DNA of 36,473 bases from Thermodesulfobacteriota bacterium (GTDB taxonomy: Bacteria > Desulfobacterota > BSN033 > UBA1163). Position 1 is the stretch's first letter. Each line of letters opens with the position of its first letter. Made by a program: the position numbers and the translations under genes. The notes beneath the pieces were generated by a model, which was not told where the DNA came from, did no database searches, and worked only from the letters and a program-made list of their open reading frames with translations. This document shows positions 25,835-35,127 of this stretch, in pieces. Location: positions 1 to 36,473 of the forward strand of contig JASEHH010000029.1 of assembly GCA_030017685.1 (NCBI GenBank), given 5' to 3'.

Positions 25835-26983
25835 TCACAGTTTGTTCTCTTGAAGCAAGGAGAGGACGATGCGGGCGGCACGGCTGGCCGCGCCCGGTTC
25901 TCCAAGGCTCTGACGCACCTCTACCATCGATTCTACGGTCTTTTCGTAAAGAACCGGATCTTTCAAGAGGCGAAGAGCCTCCTCGGCAATCCTCTCAGGA
26001 TTGACCTCCTCCTGGATGAGTTCTTTGGCGATCTCCTTTCCTGCGACCAGATTGACCAGCCCGATATGTTTCACCCGGATCAGGGCCCTGGCAACCCAGT
26101 AGGTGAGAGAAGAGACCTTGTAAACGATGACCATCGGTTTCCCGAGAATGGCGGCCTCGAGGGTTGCTGTTCCGGAGGCTGTGATAATCAGGTCGGAGAG
26201 AGCCATTACATCATAGCTAAACCCATTGACGACTCTGATTGGAACAAGTCCATCTCTTAAGATGGGATGGAGATTGGTTCGGGAGATGCCAGGAGCTAAA
26301 GGGATGATGAATTGAAGTTCCGACATCTTCTTCCGGAGCAGAATGGTTGAATCTAAAAGGGGAGGAAGAAGCCTCGCCACCTCTTCAATCCGACTTCCCG
26401 GGAGAAGGGCAATGGTCTTTTGTTCAGGATCGATACCGAATTGTTTAAGGGCCTCTTCTCTCGAAAGTGATGGCCTGACGATATCGAGGAGAGGATGTCC
26501 CACCCACTCCACATCAACTCCTGCCGCCTCGTAGAGGGGGACTTCGAAAGGAAAGAGGACGACCATCTTCCTCACCCGCTTTGCAATCGATCTGACCCTT
26601 CCATGCCTCCAGGCCCATATCTGGGGACTGATATAGTAGAGGACGGGGATCCCTTTTTTACGGGCGATTCCGGCGAGTCGGAGGTTAAATTCCGGGTAGT
26701 CGATCAGGATGATCAGATCGGGTCTCTCTTGCTCCATCGCTTTCTTCAACTCCCGAAGGATTTTGAGGGCTGTTCTCAGTTTTCGGAAGGCTTCAGAGAT
26801 CCCGACGACCGAAAGGGAGTGGACATGATGGAGAAGTTTCATCCCTCTCTTTTCCAGACCCTCTCCACCAACACCGAAAAATTGGATTTCCGGATCGATC
26901 TCCTGGATGGCCTGCACGAGATGGGCCCCGTGGAGGTCTCCTGAGACTTCTCCGGCAACAAGCATGATCTTCTTAGATTTCAT
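25835..26983 (-). CDS. lpxB: Lipid-A-disaccharide synthase
   Basis: GT19 transferase of 382 residues joining UDP-2,3-diacylglucosamine and lipid X. The N-terminal motif AGEVSGDLHGA is at 10-20, SPQIWAWRHGR is mid-protein, and PGSRIEEVARLLP marks the nucleotide-binding half. It is peripheral on the inner-membrane face. Its ATG follows the stop of the oxidoreductase gene with no gap (TAAATG), indicating coupled translation. LpxH or LpxI, which would make lipid X, is not in the window. Confidence 0.95.
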   Translation of the reverse strand: MKSKKIMLVAGEVSGDLHGAHLVQAIQEIDPEIQFFGVGGEGLEKRGMKLLHHVHSLSVVGISEAFRKLRTALKILRELKKAMEQERPDLIILIDYPEFNLRLAGIARKKGIPVLYYISPQIWAWRHGRVRSIAKRVRKMVVLFPFEVPLYEAAGVDVEWVGHPLLDIVRPSLSREEALKQFGIDPEQKTIALLPGSRIEEVARLLPPLLDSTILLRKKMSELQFIIPLAPGISRTNLHPILRDGLVPIRVVNGFSYDVMALSDLIITASGTATLEAAILGKPMVIVYKVSSLTYWVARALIRVKHIGLVNLVAGKEIAKELIQEEVNPERIAEEALRLLKDPVLYEKTVESMVEVRQSLGEPGAASRAARIVLSLLQENKL

Positions 26984-27943
26984 TTATCCCAAAGTCTTAT
27001 GGTTGAACCGTTCTTCCATCTTGCGGATGATCCGGAGGGCGACCTCCAGGACCTGCCTTCCATCCCTGCCGGAGACCTTCGCCTCTTTTCGATCCCTCAC
27101 GCTCTGAAGGAAAGAGCGAATTTCCTCCTCGAGAAGATCGACCTTTGTGACCGGAATCTCCTCTGCCCGCATTTCAGGAGATAGGTCCTTTTCAGACCGG
27201 CTCACCTTTTTAGAAGAGGAGGCCTTCTGGGAGAGGTAGTCGATCGTCAATGTTCCGTCAGGCTGAAAGATTCTTGTTTTACGCGTCTTCTCCTGGGATA
27301 CACGGCTGGCGGTCAGATTGGCCACGCACCCATTTTCGAATTCGATTCGTGCATTGGCCACATCGAAGTAAGGGGTGAGAATGGGAAGCCCGGTGGCATC
27401 AAGATGTTTCACCCTTGAGTTGACCAGGTTCAAAACGATATCGATATCGTGGACCATCAGATCCAGGACCACATCCACCTCGGCTCCTCTTCCCGAGAAA
27501 GGGCTCAGTCTTTGAGATTCAATTAAGAAAGGATTCCAGATCATTCCTTCTATAGCGAGGAGGGCTCCGTTAAATCGCTCCAGATGGCCCACCTGCAAGA
27601 TGAGACCTCTCGACTTCGCCAGGGCGATCAGCTCATCGGCTTCCTCAAGCGTAGCGGCAATGGGTTTCTCGAGAAGGACATCAATTCCCTGAAGGAAGAA
27701 ATCTCTGGCGATGGAGTGATGAAAGGGAGTGGGGACGGCAATGGAGACGGATTGGACTTTACCGAAGAGATCAGAATGACGGGAGAAGGTTTGAACAGGG
27801 TATCGTTTTGCAATCTCCCTGCAACGGGAAGGATCGATATCGACCACCCCCACCCATTCCACCCCTTCCATTTTCAAATATTTTTCTACATGGAATTGGC
27901 CGAAGTAACCCCCGCCGACCACACCCACCCTGATCTTTTCCAC
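26984..27943 (-). CDS. Gfo/Idh/MocA-family oxidoreductase
   Basis: NAD(P)-dependent sugar oxidoreductase family, 319 residues. The Rossmann motif GVVGGGYFG is at 7-15 and EKP lies at about 92-94, followed by the C-terminal alpha/beta domain. It starts with GTG directly after the lpxA stop and ends directly before lpxB, so it is built into the lipid A operon. In some bacteria GnnA of this family oxidises UDP-GlcNAc at C3 so that GnnB can aminate it, producing amide-linked lipid A. No GnnB-like aminotransferase is present here, so that role is only a hypothesis. The substrate is unknown. Confidence 0.88.
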   Translation of the reverse strand: MEKIRVGVVGGGYFGQFHVEKYLKMEGVEWVGVVDIDPSRCREIAKRYPVQTFSRHSDLFGKVQSVSIAVPTPFHHSIARDFFLQGIDVLLEKPIAATLEEADELIALAKSRGLILQVGHLERFNGALLAIEGMIWNPFLIESQRLSPFSGRGAEVDVVLDLMVHDIDIVLNLVNSRVKHLDATGLPILTPYFDVANARIEFENGCVANLTASRVSQEKTRKTRIFQPDGTLTIDYLSQKASSSKKVSRSEKDLSPEMRAEEIPVTKVDLLEEEIRSFLQSVRDRKEAKVSGRDGRQVLEVALRIIRKMEERFNHKTLG

Positions 27944-28717
27944 TTATCGGCAGATCCCCCTCTTGGTCTGCTGGATGAAGCGAAGGAGATGCTCGACCTC
28001 CGGTATCTGAGAGATTTCAGACTCTTCCACCTTTTTAATCGCTTTCTCCAGTGTCAGACCGGATCGAAAGATGATGCGGTAGGCTGTCTTTAGAGCCTTG
28101 ATGGTCTCTTCACGAAAGTTCTGGCGTTTAAGCCCCACAGCGTTGAGGCCGAACAGTTTAGCCCGGCTTCCTGCGGCCAGCATGTAAGGAGGGATATCGA
28201 GCACCACACCGGTGAGCCCGCTGATAAAAGCATGGGCGCCCACACGGCAAAATTGATGGATGGCTGAAAGACCGCCGATGACGGCATAGTCTTCAATCAC
28301 GATATGTCCTGCCAGGGTGGCTCCATTGGCCATGACAACCTGATGGCCGATCTGACAGTCGTGGGCGACATGGGAGTAGGCCATGAAGAAATTGCGGTCG
28401 CCGATGACGGTCTTTCCCCCACCCTTGACTGTGCCACGATGGAACGTGACGAATTCCCTTATGATATTATCATCCCCAATGATGAGAGAGGTCTTCTCTC
28501 CTTTATAGGCAACGGCCTGGGGAGCCTCTCCAATGGAAGAGAATTGAAAGATCTGGCATCGTTTTCCAATCGTCGTCCCCTCCCGAATGACCACATGAGG
28601 GCCGATCTTCGTTCCCTCTCCAATGAGGACATCTTTTCCGATGATCGAGTAGGGACCGATTTCAACTCCTCCATCGATTCCAGCTTTTGGATCGACGATC
28701 GCAGAGGGATGGATCAT
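27944..28717 (-). CDS. lpxA: UDP-N-acetylglucosamine acyltransferase
   Basis: First step of lipid A synthesis: moves a 3-hydroxyacyl chain from ACP to UDP-GlcNAc. It has 257 residues with left-handed beta-helix hexapeptide repeats through about 190 and a helical C-terminus. H119 in VAHDC matches the catalytic histidine of the family. The open frame extends to 28798, but the ATG at 28717 overlaps the fabZ stop (ATGA), has GGGAGAGGAG close upstream and gives the usual family start ([10 protein letters not shown]). Acyl-chain length preference cannot be read with confidence. Confidence 0.95.
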   Translation of the reverse strand: MIHPSAIVDPKAGIDGGVEIGPYSIIGKDVLIGEGTKIGPHVVIREGTTIGKRCQIFQFSSIGEAPQAVAYKGEKTSLIIGDDNIIREFVTFHRGTVKGGGKTVIGDRNFFMAYSHVAHDCQIGHQVVMANGATLAGHIVIEDYAVIGGLSAIHQFCRVGAHAFISGLTGVVLDIPPYMLAAGSRAKLFGLNAVGLKRQNFREETIKALKTAYRIIFRSGLTLEKAIKKVEESEISQIPEVEHLLRFIQQTKRGICR

Positions 28718-29172
28718 TTCTCCTCTCCCATCATGGCCAAAAGGTCTGCCTCGGCGACCAGTTTTCCATCGACGAGGGCCTTTCCCTTGAACCCCCATAT
28801 GGACTGGCGTTGGCGGGTCACCTCGAGTTCGAGGCGGAGTTGATCGCCCGGAATGACCGGTTTTCTGAAGCGGACGTTGTCGATTCCAAGAAAGTAGACG
28901 GCCTTTTTCTGATGCTCGTCCGTGTTTTTCTGATCCCCCTCTGGCATCGATTTAAAGGCGAGGACGCCGGCGGTTTGAGCCATAGCTTCCACGATGAGCA
29001 CGCCGGGCATGATGGGTTGACCGGGGAAATGGCCAGGGAAGAAGGGTTCATTATAAGTCACATTCTTGATGCCAACGATCCGCTTTCCCGGTTCGATCTC
29101 GAGAATCCGGTCAACGAGCAGGAAAGGGTAAGCATGAGGGAGGATGCTCATTATCTCTTTAGCCTCTATCAT
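28714..29172 (-). CDS. fabZ: 3-hydroxyacyl-ACP dehydratase
   Basis: Hot-dog-fold dehydratase of type II fatty-acid synthesis, 152 residues. The catalytic H48 lies in PGHFPG (46-51) and E62 follows in VLIVEAMAQ. It converts 3-hydroxyacyl-ACP to enoyl-ACP and so competes with LpxA and LpxD for the same pool; its place between their genes is the classic arrangement. Its ATG directly follows the lpxD TAG, and its TGA overlaps the lpxA ATG. Confidence 0.96.
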   Translation of the reverse strand: MIEAKEIMSILPHAYPFLLVDRILEIEPGKRIVGIKNVTYNEPFFPGHFPGQPIMPGVLIVEAMAQTAGVLAFKSMPEGDQKNTDEHQKKAVYFLGIDNVRFRKPVIPGDQLRLELEVTRQRQSIWGFKGKALVDGKLVAEADLLAMMGEEK

Positions 29173-30216
29173 CTATTTCTCCTTCCCTTTTTGAGAGATT
29201 GCTTCTTCAACTTTCTTTAACCGGGCTTCGATATCGGTGAGGATCTTTCTCATCCCGGGCAATTTTGGAAGAGTCGTCACCATCCGGAGCCACTCACGGT
29301 GGGGCATGACAGGACTTCCCGAAAACGCCTGATCGGCAGGCAGGCTCTGGCCCACTCCGGATTGGGCGCCCACCTGCACATTGTCTCCGATCTCAATGTG
29401 ACCGACCACTCCCACCTGTCCGGCGAGGATCACATTTTTCCCGATTTTGGTCGAGCCGGCAATACCGACCTGGGCGACGATGATCGAATCCTCGCCGATC
29501 TCAACATTATGAGCCACCTGGACAAGGTTGTCGATCTTCACACCCCTCCGGATAATCGTTTGACCCAGCGCGGCGCGATCGATTGTGGAATTAGCGCCGA
29601 CTTCAACATCGTCTTCAATGATCACTATTCCCACCTGGGGAATCTTCACATTCGTCTTCCCGTCCTTAACAAATCCGAATCCATCAGCCCCTATCACCAC
29701 GCCGCTATGGAGGATGGCCCTCTTTCCAATGACCGAGCCCGAATAGACGGAAACATTGGGATGGAGAACGGAATCCTCTCCGATGACAGAGTCCTCACCC
29801 ACATAGACACCCGGGTAGAGGGTGGCCCGGTCTTCGATCTGGCATCGGTCTCCGATATAGACATAAGGGTAGATGGTGAGGTCTTTGCCCAATTGGGCGG
29901 TGGGGCTGATTTGGGCATTCGGATCGATTCCCTTCGGCTGATAAAGTTTGGCGAGGAATAGGTTGAGGATTTTTACAAAAGCGAGTTGGGGGTTGGCTGC
30001 GTAGATCAGAGGCTTATCAGCGGACGTGACCTCTTTTGGAACGATGACCGCGGAAGCTCTGGTTTCGCTCAGTTTTCGGAGATACTTAGAGTTGGCGATG
30101 AAGGTGATCTGGCCGGACTGAGCCTCATCGATGGATGCCACACCGGAAATCTCCACTTCGCCATCTCCGATGACGGCTCCACCTACAAATCCGGCCAGCT
30201 CCTTCAGCTTCTTCAT
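29173..30216 (-). CDS. lpxD: UDP-3-O-acylglucosamine N-acyltransferase
   Basis: Adds the N-linked hydroxyacyl chain in lipid A synthesis. It has 347 residues: an N-terminal uridine-binding LpxD domain (about 1-100), hexapeptide beta-helix repeats (about 100-310) and a C-terminal helix. H236 in VAHNVEIG matches the catalytic histidine. AAGGA abuts the ATG, an unusually short spacing. The gap to ompH holds a hexad word array. Confidence 0.95.
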   Translation of the reverse strand: MKKLKELAGFVGGAVIGDGEVEISGVASIDEAQSGQITFIANSKYLRKLSETRASAVIVPKEVTSADKPLIYAANPQLAFVKILNLFLAKLYQPKGIDPNAQISPTAQLGKDLTIYPYVYIGDRCQIEDRATLYPGVYVGEDSVIGEDSVLHPNVSVYSGSVIGKRAILHSGVVIGADGFGFVKDGKTNVKIPQVGIVIIEDDVEVGANSTIDRAALGQTIIRRGVKIDNLVQVAHNVEIGEDSIIVAQVGIAGSTKIGKNVILAGQVGVVGHIEIGDNVQVGAQSGVGQSLPADQAFSGSPVMPHREWLRMVTTLPKLPGMRKILTDIEARLKKVEEAISQKGKEK

Positions 30217-30249
30217 TCCTTATCCGTTCAAATGTTCTTTGAAATCCAA

Positions 30250-30314
30250 AAGGTTGAAGGTTAAGGTTGAGGTTTAAATAATAAAGTTCTAAACCTTAGC
30301 CTCGACCTAAACCT
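30250..30314. repeat. Hexad word array with inverted arms between ompH and lpxD
   Basis: Left arm: AGGTTGA, AGGTTA, AGGTTG, AGGTTT (30251-30275). Right arm: AAACCT, TAGCCT, CGACCT, AAACCT (30291-30314). The word resembles that of the leuA-leuC spacer. Confidence 0.75.
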
Positions 30315-30316
30315 AA

Positions 30317-30841
30317 TTATTTCTTCTGGGCGTCGAAGACCTTGATCACCCGGTCAGTGAGGTCAACGGCTTTCGAGGCGAAGAGCACAATGTTCTCATT
30401 TAACTCCATGATGAAGGTATATCCTTCATCCGCACCCAATTTCTGGATCACCTTCTGAAATCCCAAGGCGATGTTTCGCTCCATCTCCATCCGTTTCTGA
30501 TTCACCTCATTCTGAGCATCTTCCTGCCAACGCTGAAATTCCCTGACCCTGTTCTGTAAATCCTTTTCTTTGGTTGCCCGGACATCCGGGTTGAGCATCG
30601 GCGCCTGCTTGTCGAGGGACTCCTTCATCGTCTGGAGTTCTTTCTGTTTATCCGCAAATTGACGCTGAAACTTCTCCACCTCTTTCACGATCACCTTTTT
30701 GGCCTCTTTGCCTGCGTTGCATTCATTGACCGCCTTCTGGATATCGACGAAGCCGATCTTCGGGTTGTTAGCCAATGCCGGTCCGAACCATCCCAGCACG
30801 ATCAGAATCCCAACTGCTGCCACCATCTTTTTACTTCTCAT
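30317..30841 (-). CDS. ompH: OmpH/Skp-family periplasmic chaperone
   Basis: Skp-type chaperone of 174 residues carrying unfolded outer-membrane proteins to the Bam complex. A signal peptide (about 1-24, ending ALA) is followed by the strand IGFVDIQKAV and then a long charged, coiled-coil-prone segment (about 45-120). The ATG at 30841 is preceded by AAAGGAG at good spacing; the in-frame ATG at 30862 has none, so the shorter form is chosen. It follows bamA, the usual partner. Confidence 0.92.
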   Translation of the reverse strand: MRSKKMVAAVGILIVLGWFGPALANNPKIGFVDIQKAVNECNAGKEAKKVIVKEVEKFQRQFADKQKELQTMKESLDKQAPMLNPDVRATKEKDLQNRVREFQRWQEDAQNEVNQKRMEMERNIALGFQKVIQKLGADEGYTFIMELNENIVLFASKAVDLTDRVIKVFDAQKK

Positions 30842-30890
30842 TGCCTTTGCTCCTTTACTCATTAGATTTGATCAATGATGCCTTTCATAT

Positions 30891-30912
30891 CTCCCTCCTT
30901 GAAAAAAGGGAG
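30891..30912. other. Small inverted repeat between bamA and ompH
   Basis: CTCCCT (30891-30896) pairs with AGGGAG (30907-30912) just downstream of the bamA stop. It lacks a following T-run and could be a weak attenuator or simply an mRNA-stabilising hairpin. Confidence 0.3.
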
Positions 30913-30914
30913 GG

Positions 30915-33158
30915 TTAATAGACGGTTCCTGCCGTAAAGTCGAAGACCCTCCGTTTCTCTCCAGGTTTTGGATTGGGATTGATACCGAGGTCGATATGGA
31001 TAGGACCGAAAGGTGAAAACCAGCGGATCCCGGCTCCCACTCCTGTCTTCAACGGCGTGATGTCGCTGAATCGATCAAACCCCTTGCCTACATCCCAGAA
31101 GATCGCTGCCTTCAGACCGATTTCGGAGGAAAGGGGAAAGATCAGTTCGGATTGGAAGGATACCATCTTTTTTGAGCCCAGCGGCTCTTTGTTTATATCA
31201 AATGGACCTGCCATTCCATATTCGAAACCCCTGAGCGTATGGAGACCACCAACAAAGAATTTTTCATAGATGGGAACTTCTCTGCCACCGTAAGGTTCAA
31301 CAAACCCCACCTTTCCCCTGAGGTTGAGCACTGTTTTCAGAGGAAGGGGAAAAAACCAACTGGTTTCCACCGACCCCTTAACAAAGTAGTTGTCTCCTCC
31401 CAGGATTCCTCCTGCGTTCTGAAGGGAGATGCTGTGACGGGCCCCCTTGGTAGGATTGTAGTAGTCATTCCGGGTATCCATGGATAGACCGAAAGAAAGG
31501 GCGCTCGTCACTTTACTTCCCTCCTGCTCTCTGATAAATCGGGAGGCATCCAGGCTCACATCACTGATCTTGATCCTCTCCAGTTTATACAAGGCATCAG
31601 CCCGGAGGGTTTCGGTCAACTCCTTTCCGAATCGGAGATCTCCTCCCAGAATTTTATAAGAATAGGTATCAAACTCGCGGTTCTCATTGTAGAGGTCAAT
31701 GCCTCCCGCAAAGTTATATCCAAGAAAGTAGGGGTCCGTGAAACCGAGCCTGAGGTCGCGGGTCTCGGAGCCCAATCTGAATTTGAGGAGTCCATGATAA
31801 CCCAGGCCGAAGAGGTTTCGGTCCGAGATCGAGGCAGAGCCCACCACATTTTCGATCGAACTGTAACCGATGCCAAAGCTAAGGGCGCCGGTGGGCGCCT
31901 CCTCCACTTTTACCTCAAGATTGGTTTTCTCCTCTGTGCTTCCCCGGCTGGTGGTCACCTCCACTTCCTTAAAGAAGCCTGTCCGTTTCAATCGATCCTT
32001 GCTCTTACTGAGGCCGGTGGCGCTGTAGAGTTCTTCTTCAGCCACCCGGAGTTCCCGTCGAATCACCTTATCACGCGTCTTCGTGTTTCCTACGATCTGG
32101 ATCTTCTCAAAGGAGACCTGCTTCTTCTTTTCGATCTCAAAGGTCAGATGAACTAAAAGATTTTTCTCATCCATGGAGGTGGTTGGCGTGACCTCCACAT
32201 TGGCATAGCCCTGGTTGGCAAATTTTTCAGTGAGCGAGTTAATGTCCTTCCGGATGGCTGAGGTGCTGTAAATGTGATTTCGTTTGATCTTGATGCTTCT
32301 GAAGAGGTCCTCCTTTGTGGTGAAGACATCCCCTTTGAAGTCGATCTCTCCAATACGATATTGAGGGCCTTCCGAGATCTCGATCTCGATTTGAATCTTT
32401 TTGGGATCCTGCAGATCGATCTTAGGTTCAGGGATCTTCACATCGAGGTAGCCATGGTCGATGTAATAAGCGGCCAGCATCTGGATGTCATTTTTCAGGA
32501 TGTCTTCGTCGAGGATACCGGTCTTGGTAAGAATGTAAAGAATATTCTTCTGTTTCGTCAGCATGATCTTCTTCAGATCGGAGGATTTGATCTTCTTGTT
32601 TCCTTTGAAGACGATCTTTTGAATATGTCCCTTGACTCCCTCTTCGATCTGAAAGGTGACCACAGCTTCATTCGTCTCGAGATAGTCGATTTTATGGGCC
32701 ACCTTCACTCCATAATAACCTTTGGAGAAGTAGAGTTTTTGAATCTGTTCCCCGTTCTCCTTCACCTTTTCGATGTTGAGAATGGAGCGTGTGGTGAGGG
32801 TCACCTTCTCCTTGATGTCGTCCAGTTTCACCTTCTGATTTCCGGTGATGAGAATCTCCTTGATGGCTGGCTTCTCCATCACAATAAAGATGATCTCTCT
32901 GCCCTTCGGGGTGGTCTTGATATCGACCTGGACATCGGAGAAGTAACCCAGACCGAAGACGGAGCGGAGATCTTCCCGGACCTGGTCGGCGGAAAAGGGA
33001 TTTCCCTCCCGGCTCTTTACCGCGGCCCGGATGACCCCCTCTTCGATCTTCATATTTCCAAGGATGGTGATTTTGTGGATGACCTCCTCCGATCCACTGC
33101 ATATCCCGACGGAGAGGAGAAGGAGAACAAGGGTGATCCAGATTTTTTTTATCATCAT
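30915..33158 (-). CDS. bamA: Outer membrane protein assembly factor BamA
   Basis: Omp85-family insertase of 747 residues. A signal peptide (about 1-22) precedes five POTRA domains at roughly 24-95, 96-172, 173-262, 263-343 and 344-420, each opening with an I-x-x-G(N)-type strand. The rest forms the 16-strand barrel, with the conserved loop-6 motif VRGF-like LRGFEYG near 655-661. It ends DFTAGTVY, an aromatic C-terminal residue as expected for outer-membrane strands. The essential role is folding of outer-membrane proteins. A hairpin at 33227-33259 separates it from lolD. Confidence 0.96.
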   Translation of the reverse strand: MMIKKIWITLVLLLLSVGICSGSEEVIHKITILGNMKIEEGVIRAAVKSREGNPFSADQVREDLRSVFGLGYFSDVQVDIKTTPKGREIIFIVMEKPAIKEILITGNQKVKLDDIKEKVTLTTRSILNIEKVKENGEQIQKLYFSKGYYGVKVAHKIDYLETNEAVVTFQIEEGVKGHIQKIVFKGNKKIKSSDLKKIMLTKQKNILYILTKTGILDEDILKNDIQMLAAYYIDHGYLDVKIPEPKIDLQDPKKIQIEIEISEGPQYRIGEIDFKGDVFTTKEDLFRSIKIKRNHIYSTSAIRKDINSLTEKFANQGYANVEVTPTTSMDEKNLLVHLTFEIEKKKQVSFEKIQIVGNTKTRDKVIRRELRVAEEELYSATGLSKSKDRLKRTGFFKEVEVTTSRGSTEEKTNLEVKVEEAPTGALSFGIGYSSIENVVGSASISDRNLFGLGYHGLLKFRLGSETRDLRLGFTDPYFLGYNFAGGIDLYNENREFDTYSYKILGGDLRFGKELTETLRADALYKLERIKISDVSLDASRFIREQEGSKVTSALSFGLSMDTRNDYYNPTKGARHSISLQNAGGILGGDNYFVKGSVETSWFFPLPLKTVLNLRGKVGFVEPYGGREVPIYEKFFVGGLHTLRGFEYGMAGPFDINKEPLGSKKMVSFQSELIFPLSSEIGLKAAIFWDVGKGFDRFSDITPLKTGVGAGIRWFSPFGPIHIDLGINPNPKPGEKRRVFDFTAGTVY

Positions 33159-33226
33159 TTTATTCTTATCAGCCCTTTCTTCATTTGGGTTCCATCTTCC
33201 ATATCAAATCCTTCCCCTTTTGTAAA

Positions 33227-33259
33227 CCCCTTTAGAAACGGAGCCGTTTTCTAAAAGGG
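33227..33259. terminator. Hairpin between lolD and bamA
   Basis: CCCCTTTAGAAACG (33227-33240) pairs with CGTTTTCTAAAAGGG (33245-33259), a long stem with a very small loop. On the transcribed strand only a short T tract (GTTTAC) follows, so it may be an attenuator or a processing site instead of a full terminator. Confidence 0.4.
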
Positions 33260-33274
33260 TAAATAGGGAATCCT

Positions 33275-33949
33275 TTAGCCGGCGGCCTTTCCGTCGGTGA
33301 GGAGGATCTGGCGTGGCATTTGAGCGGCCAGATTCGGGTTGTGCGTCACGATGATGAGTGTGACGCCCTTGATCCGGTTGAGTTCCTGGAGAAGGGCAAA
33401 GACCGACTCTCCTGTTTTGGTATCGAGATTTCCTGTGGGCTCATCGGCCAGAAGGACTTTCGGCTCCAGAACCAGGGCCCTGGCCACAGCCACCCTCTGC
33501 TGTTCTCCTCCGGAGAGCTCCCCCGGTTTATGGGAGAGGCGTTCTTTTAAACCCACGAGGGTGAGGATTTTTTCAGCACGAAGGGCGGCCTCCTTCTTTG
33601 AAATGGACTGGATGAGACAGGGCATCATCGTATTCTCAAGGGCATTAAATTCCGGGAGGAGATGGTGGAATTGAAAGACAAATCCGATCTCCCGGTTTCG
33701 AAAAAGGGCGAGGTCCTTTTCATTCAGGGTGAAAATATCTCTTCCTCCATGAAGCACCTTTCCAGCGGTGGGCCGGTCAATCGTCCCCAGGATATGGAGC
33801 AGGGTCGTCTTTCCCACGCCGGAGGCGCCCACAATGGCTGCTCTCTCCCCCTGGGAAAAAGTGAGGTCAATTCCCCTGAGGACCTCGACCTTCTTGGCCC
33901 CGTTTCCAAAGGACTTGAAGAGTTGCTGAACCTGAATCAATTCCTTCAC
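33275..33949 (-). CDS. lolD: Lipoprotein-releasing ABC transporter ATPase LolD
   Basis: ATPase of 224 residues that powers release of lipoproteins from the inner membrane. Walker A GASGVGKT is at 41-48, the signature LSGGEQQR at 145-152 and Walker B LLADEP at 166-171, then TGNLD, all typical of the MacB/LolD/FtsE group. The start is a GTG at 33949 overlapping the TGA of the preceding gene (GTGA), with AAAGGAG 8 bp upstream. Context with lolC makes LolD the best call. Confidence 0.94.
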   Translation of the reverse strand: MKELIQVQQLFKSFGNGAKKVEVLRGIDLTFSQGERAAIVGASGVGKTTLLHILGTIDRPTAGKVLHGGRDIFTLNEKDLALFRNREIGFVFQFHHLLPEFNALENTMMPCLIQSISKKEAALRAEKILTLVGLKERLSHKPGELSGGEQQRVAVARALVLEPKVLLADEPTGNLDTKTGESVFALLQELNRIKGVTLIIVTHNPNLAAQMPRQILLTDGKAAG

Positions 33950-35127
33950 ACCATGGACTCCTTTGCCTTCTCCACCGACTCCCGGGAAAGGATCTCTCTC
34001 ATTCGGGAGAGGCGTTTTGAGGAGATTTCTTTCACTATGGATTGAAGCTTCGGAAACAAGCGGAGGAGGTCGTCAAAATCCTCTTTTGCCAATTCCAACA
34101 ATTTCGATGGCTGGGTTGTCCTGGCAAAGGCCATTCGAGGGGTATTGAGAAGCACCCCAATCTCTCCGAAGAGATGACCGCTTCCCAATCGACCCAGAAC
34201 GACCCTCTTTTTCCTGCGGCCTTGAATAAAGATCTCCACCTCGCCGCTTTGAATTATATAGAGGCAGTGGGAAGGTTCTCCCCCTTTAAAGACGAAGGTG
34301 TCTTCAGGGATCTTAAGGGGGCGAAACCGGTTTAAAACTTCCTCTCTCTCCAATAGGCTGAGAGAGGAGAAAATAGGAGAGAGGGCGAGCATAAAGTCCA
34401 GGACACGTTTTTTTAAAAGGTCTTGAAGGACTTGCTTCACACGGGGATACGTTTTGATGATCCCCTCCAGTTCGTTTCGGGAGATCTCCAGGATATCGCA
34501 TTCAGTGGGGGCCTTCACGCTGGCATGCCTTTTCTGGTCGAGAAAGAAACCGAATTCTCCGAAACAATCCCCCTCCCCGAGGTTACGAATCCATATCTCG
34601 CCTCCCTCCAGACTCTGTTTGTAGATTCCCACCTCTCCACGGCAGATGATCATGAGAGAATCTCCTGCCTCACCTTCCCGACAGATAAAAGTATCTTTGG
34701 GAAAGGTTTTCGATTGGATGCGATCGAGCATCGAACGGAGTTCCTGTTCGCTCAGATCTGAGAAGAGGGGAATATAAGGCAATGGCCGAAGATGTTTGGA
34801 TTCGCGGCTTTTCTCCATATAGAGTTGAGCCAGCCGCGCATTGACATCTTTTGCAGAGGGATCAATCCTCAGGATCATCTTGTTCACCGAGATGGCCTGG
34901 AGCAGAAAGCCATCCCCGGCATAAGATTCAGCCACCTCCCGATATTCCTCAATCGCCTCCTTCTTCTTTTCCAATCGCTCCAGCAATTCAGCCATCTTCA
35001 GCCGGGATCGAAGATCTGTCGGCTCCTGGTCACAGTGCTTTTGAAAAGATTGAAGGGCCTTCTTCCATTCCCCCCGGGAGAGAGACGAAAGGGCGTCATC
35101 TTTATAAGAGATCCGCTCCTTATTCAT
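33946..35127 (-). CDS. TPR and tandem cyclic-nucleotide-binding domain protein
   Basis: 393 residues, soluble, no signal peptide. Residues about 1-105 are helical and TPR-like ([18 protein letters not shown]). Two cyclic-nucleotide-binding domains follow, at about 118-240 and 248-370. Both phosphate-binding cassettes are intact in outline: FGEFG 189-193 with R200, and FGEIG 320-324 with R331, so ligand binding is plausible. No helix-turn-helix or kinase domain is seen, so it is not a Crp-type activator. Its ATG lies inside the end of lolC and its TGA overlaps the lolD GTG, so the three genes should be translated together. The function is unknown; cyclic-nucleotide sensing linked to lipoprotein sorting is an inference from position only. 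Confidence 0.85.
   Translation of the reverse strand: MNKERISYKDDALSSLSRGEWKKALQSFQKHCDQEPTDLRSRLKMAELLERLEKKKEAIEEYREVAESYAGDGFLLQAISVNKMILRIDPSAKDVNARLAQLYMEKSRESKHLRPLPYIPLFSDLSEQELRSMLDRIQSKTFPKDTFICREGEAGDSLMIICRGEVGIYKQSLEGGEIWIRNLGEGDCFGEFGFFLDQKRHASVKAPTECDILEISRNELEGIIKTYPRVKQVLQDLLKKRVLDFMLALSPIFSSLSLLEREEVLNRFRPLKIPEDTFVFKGGEPSHCLYIIQSGEVEIFIQGRRKKRVVLGRLGSGHLFGEIGVLLNTPRMAFARTTQPSKLLELAKEDFDDLLRLFPKLQSIVKEISSKRLSRMREILSRESVEKAKESMV

Noticed and set aside
24823..26004. Plus-strand frame of 393 codons opposite msbA and lpxB
   Set aside because: It runs antisense through two well-supported genes and a repeat-filled gap; the peptide is acidic and low in complexity as expected of a shadow frame.
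28718..28798. Longer LpxA starting inside fabZ
   Set aside because: It would overlap fabZ by about 85 bp and add an Arg/Gly-rich tail; the ATG at 28717 has an excellent ribosome-binding site and the family start.
32274..33254. Long plus-strand frame opposite bamA
   Set aside because: It is the mirror of the bamA coding sequence with no recognisable domain; bamA is a clear full-length gene.
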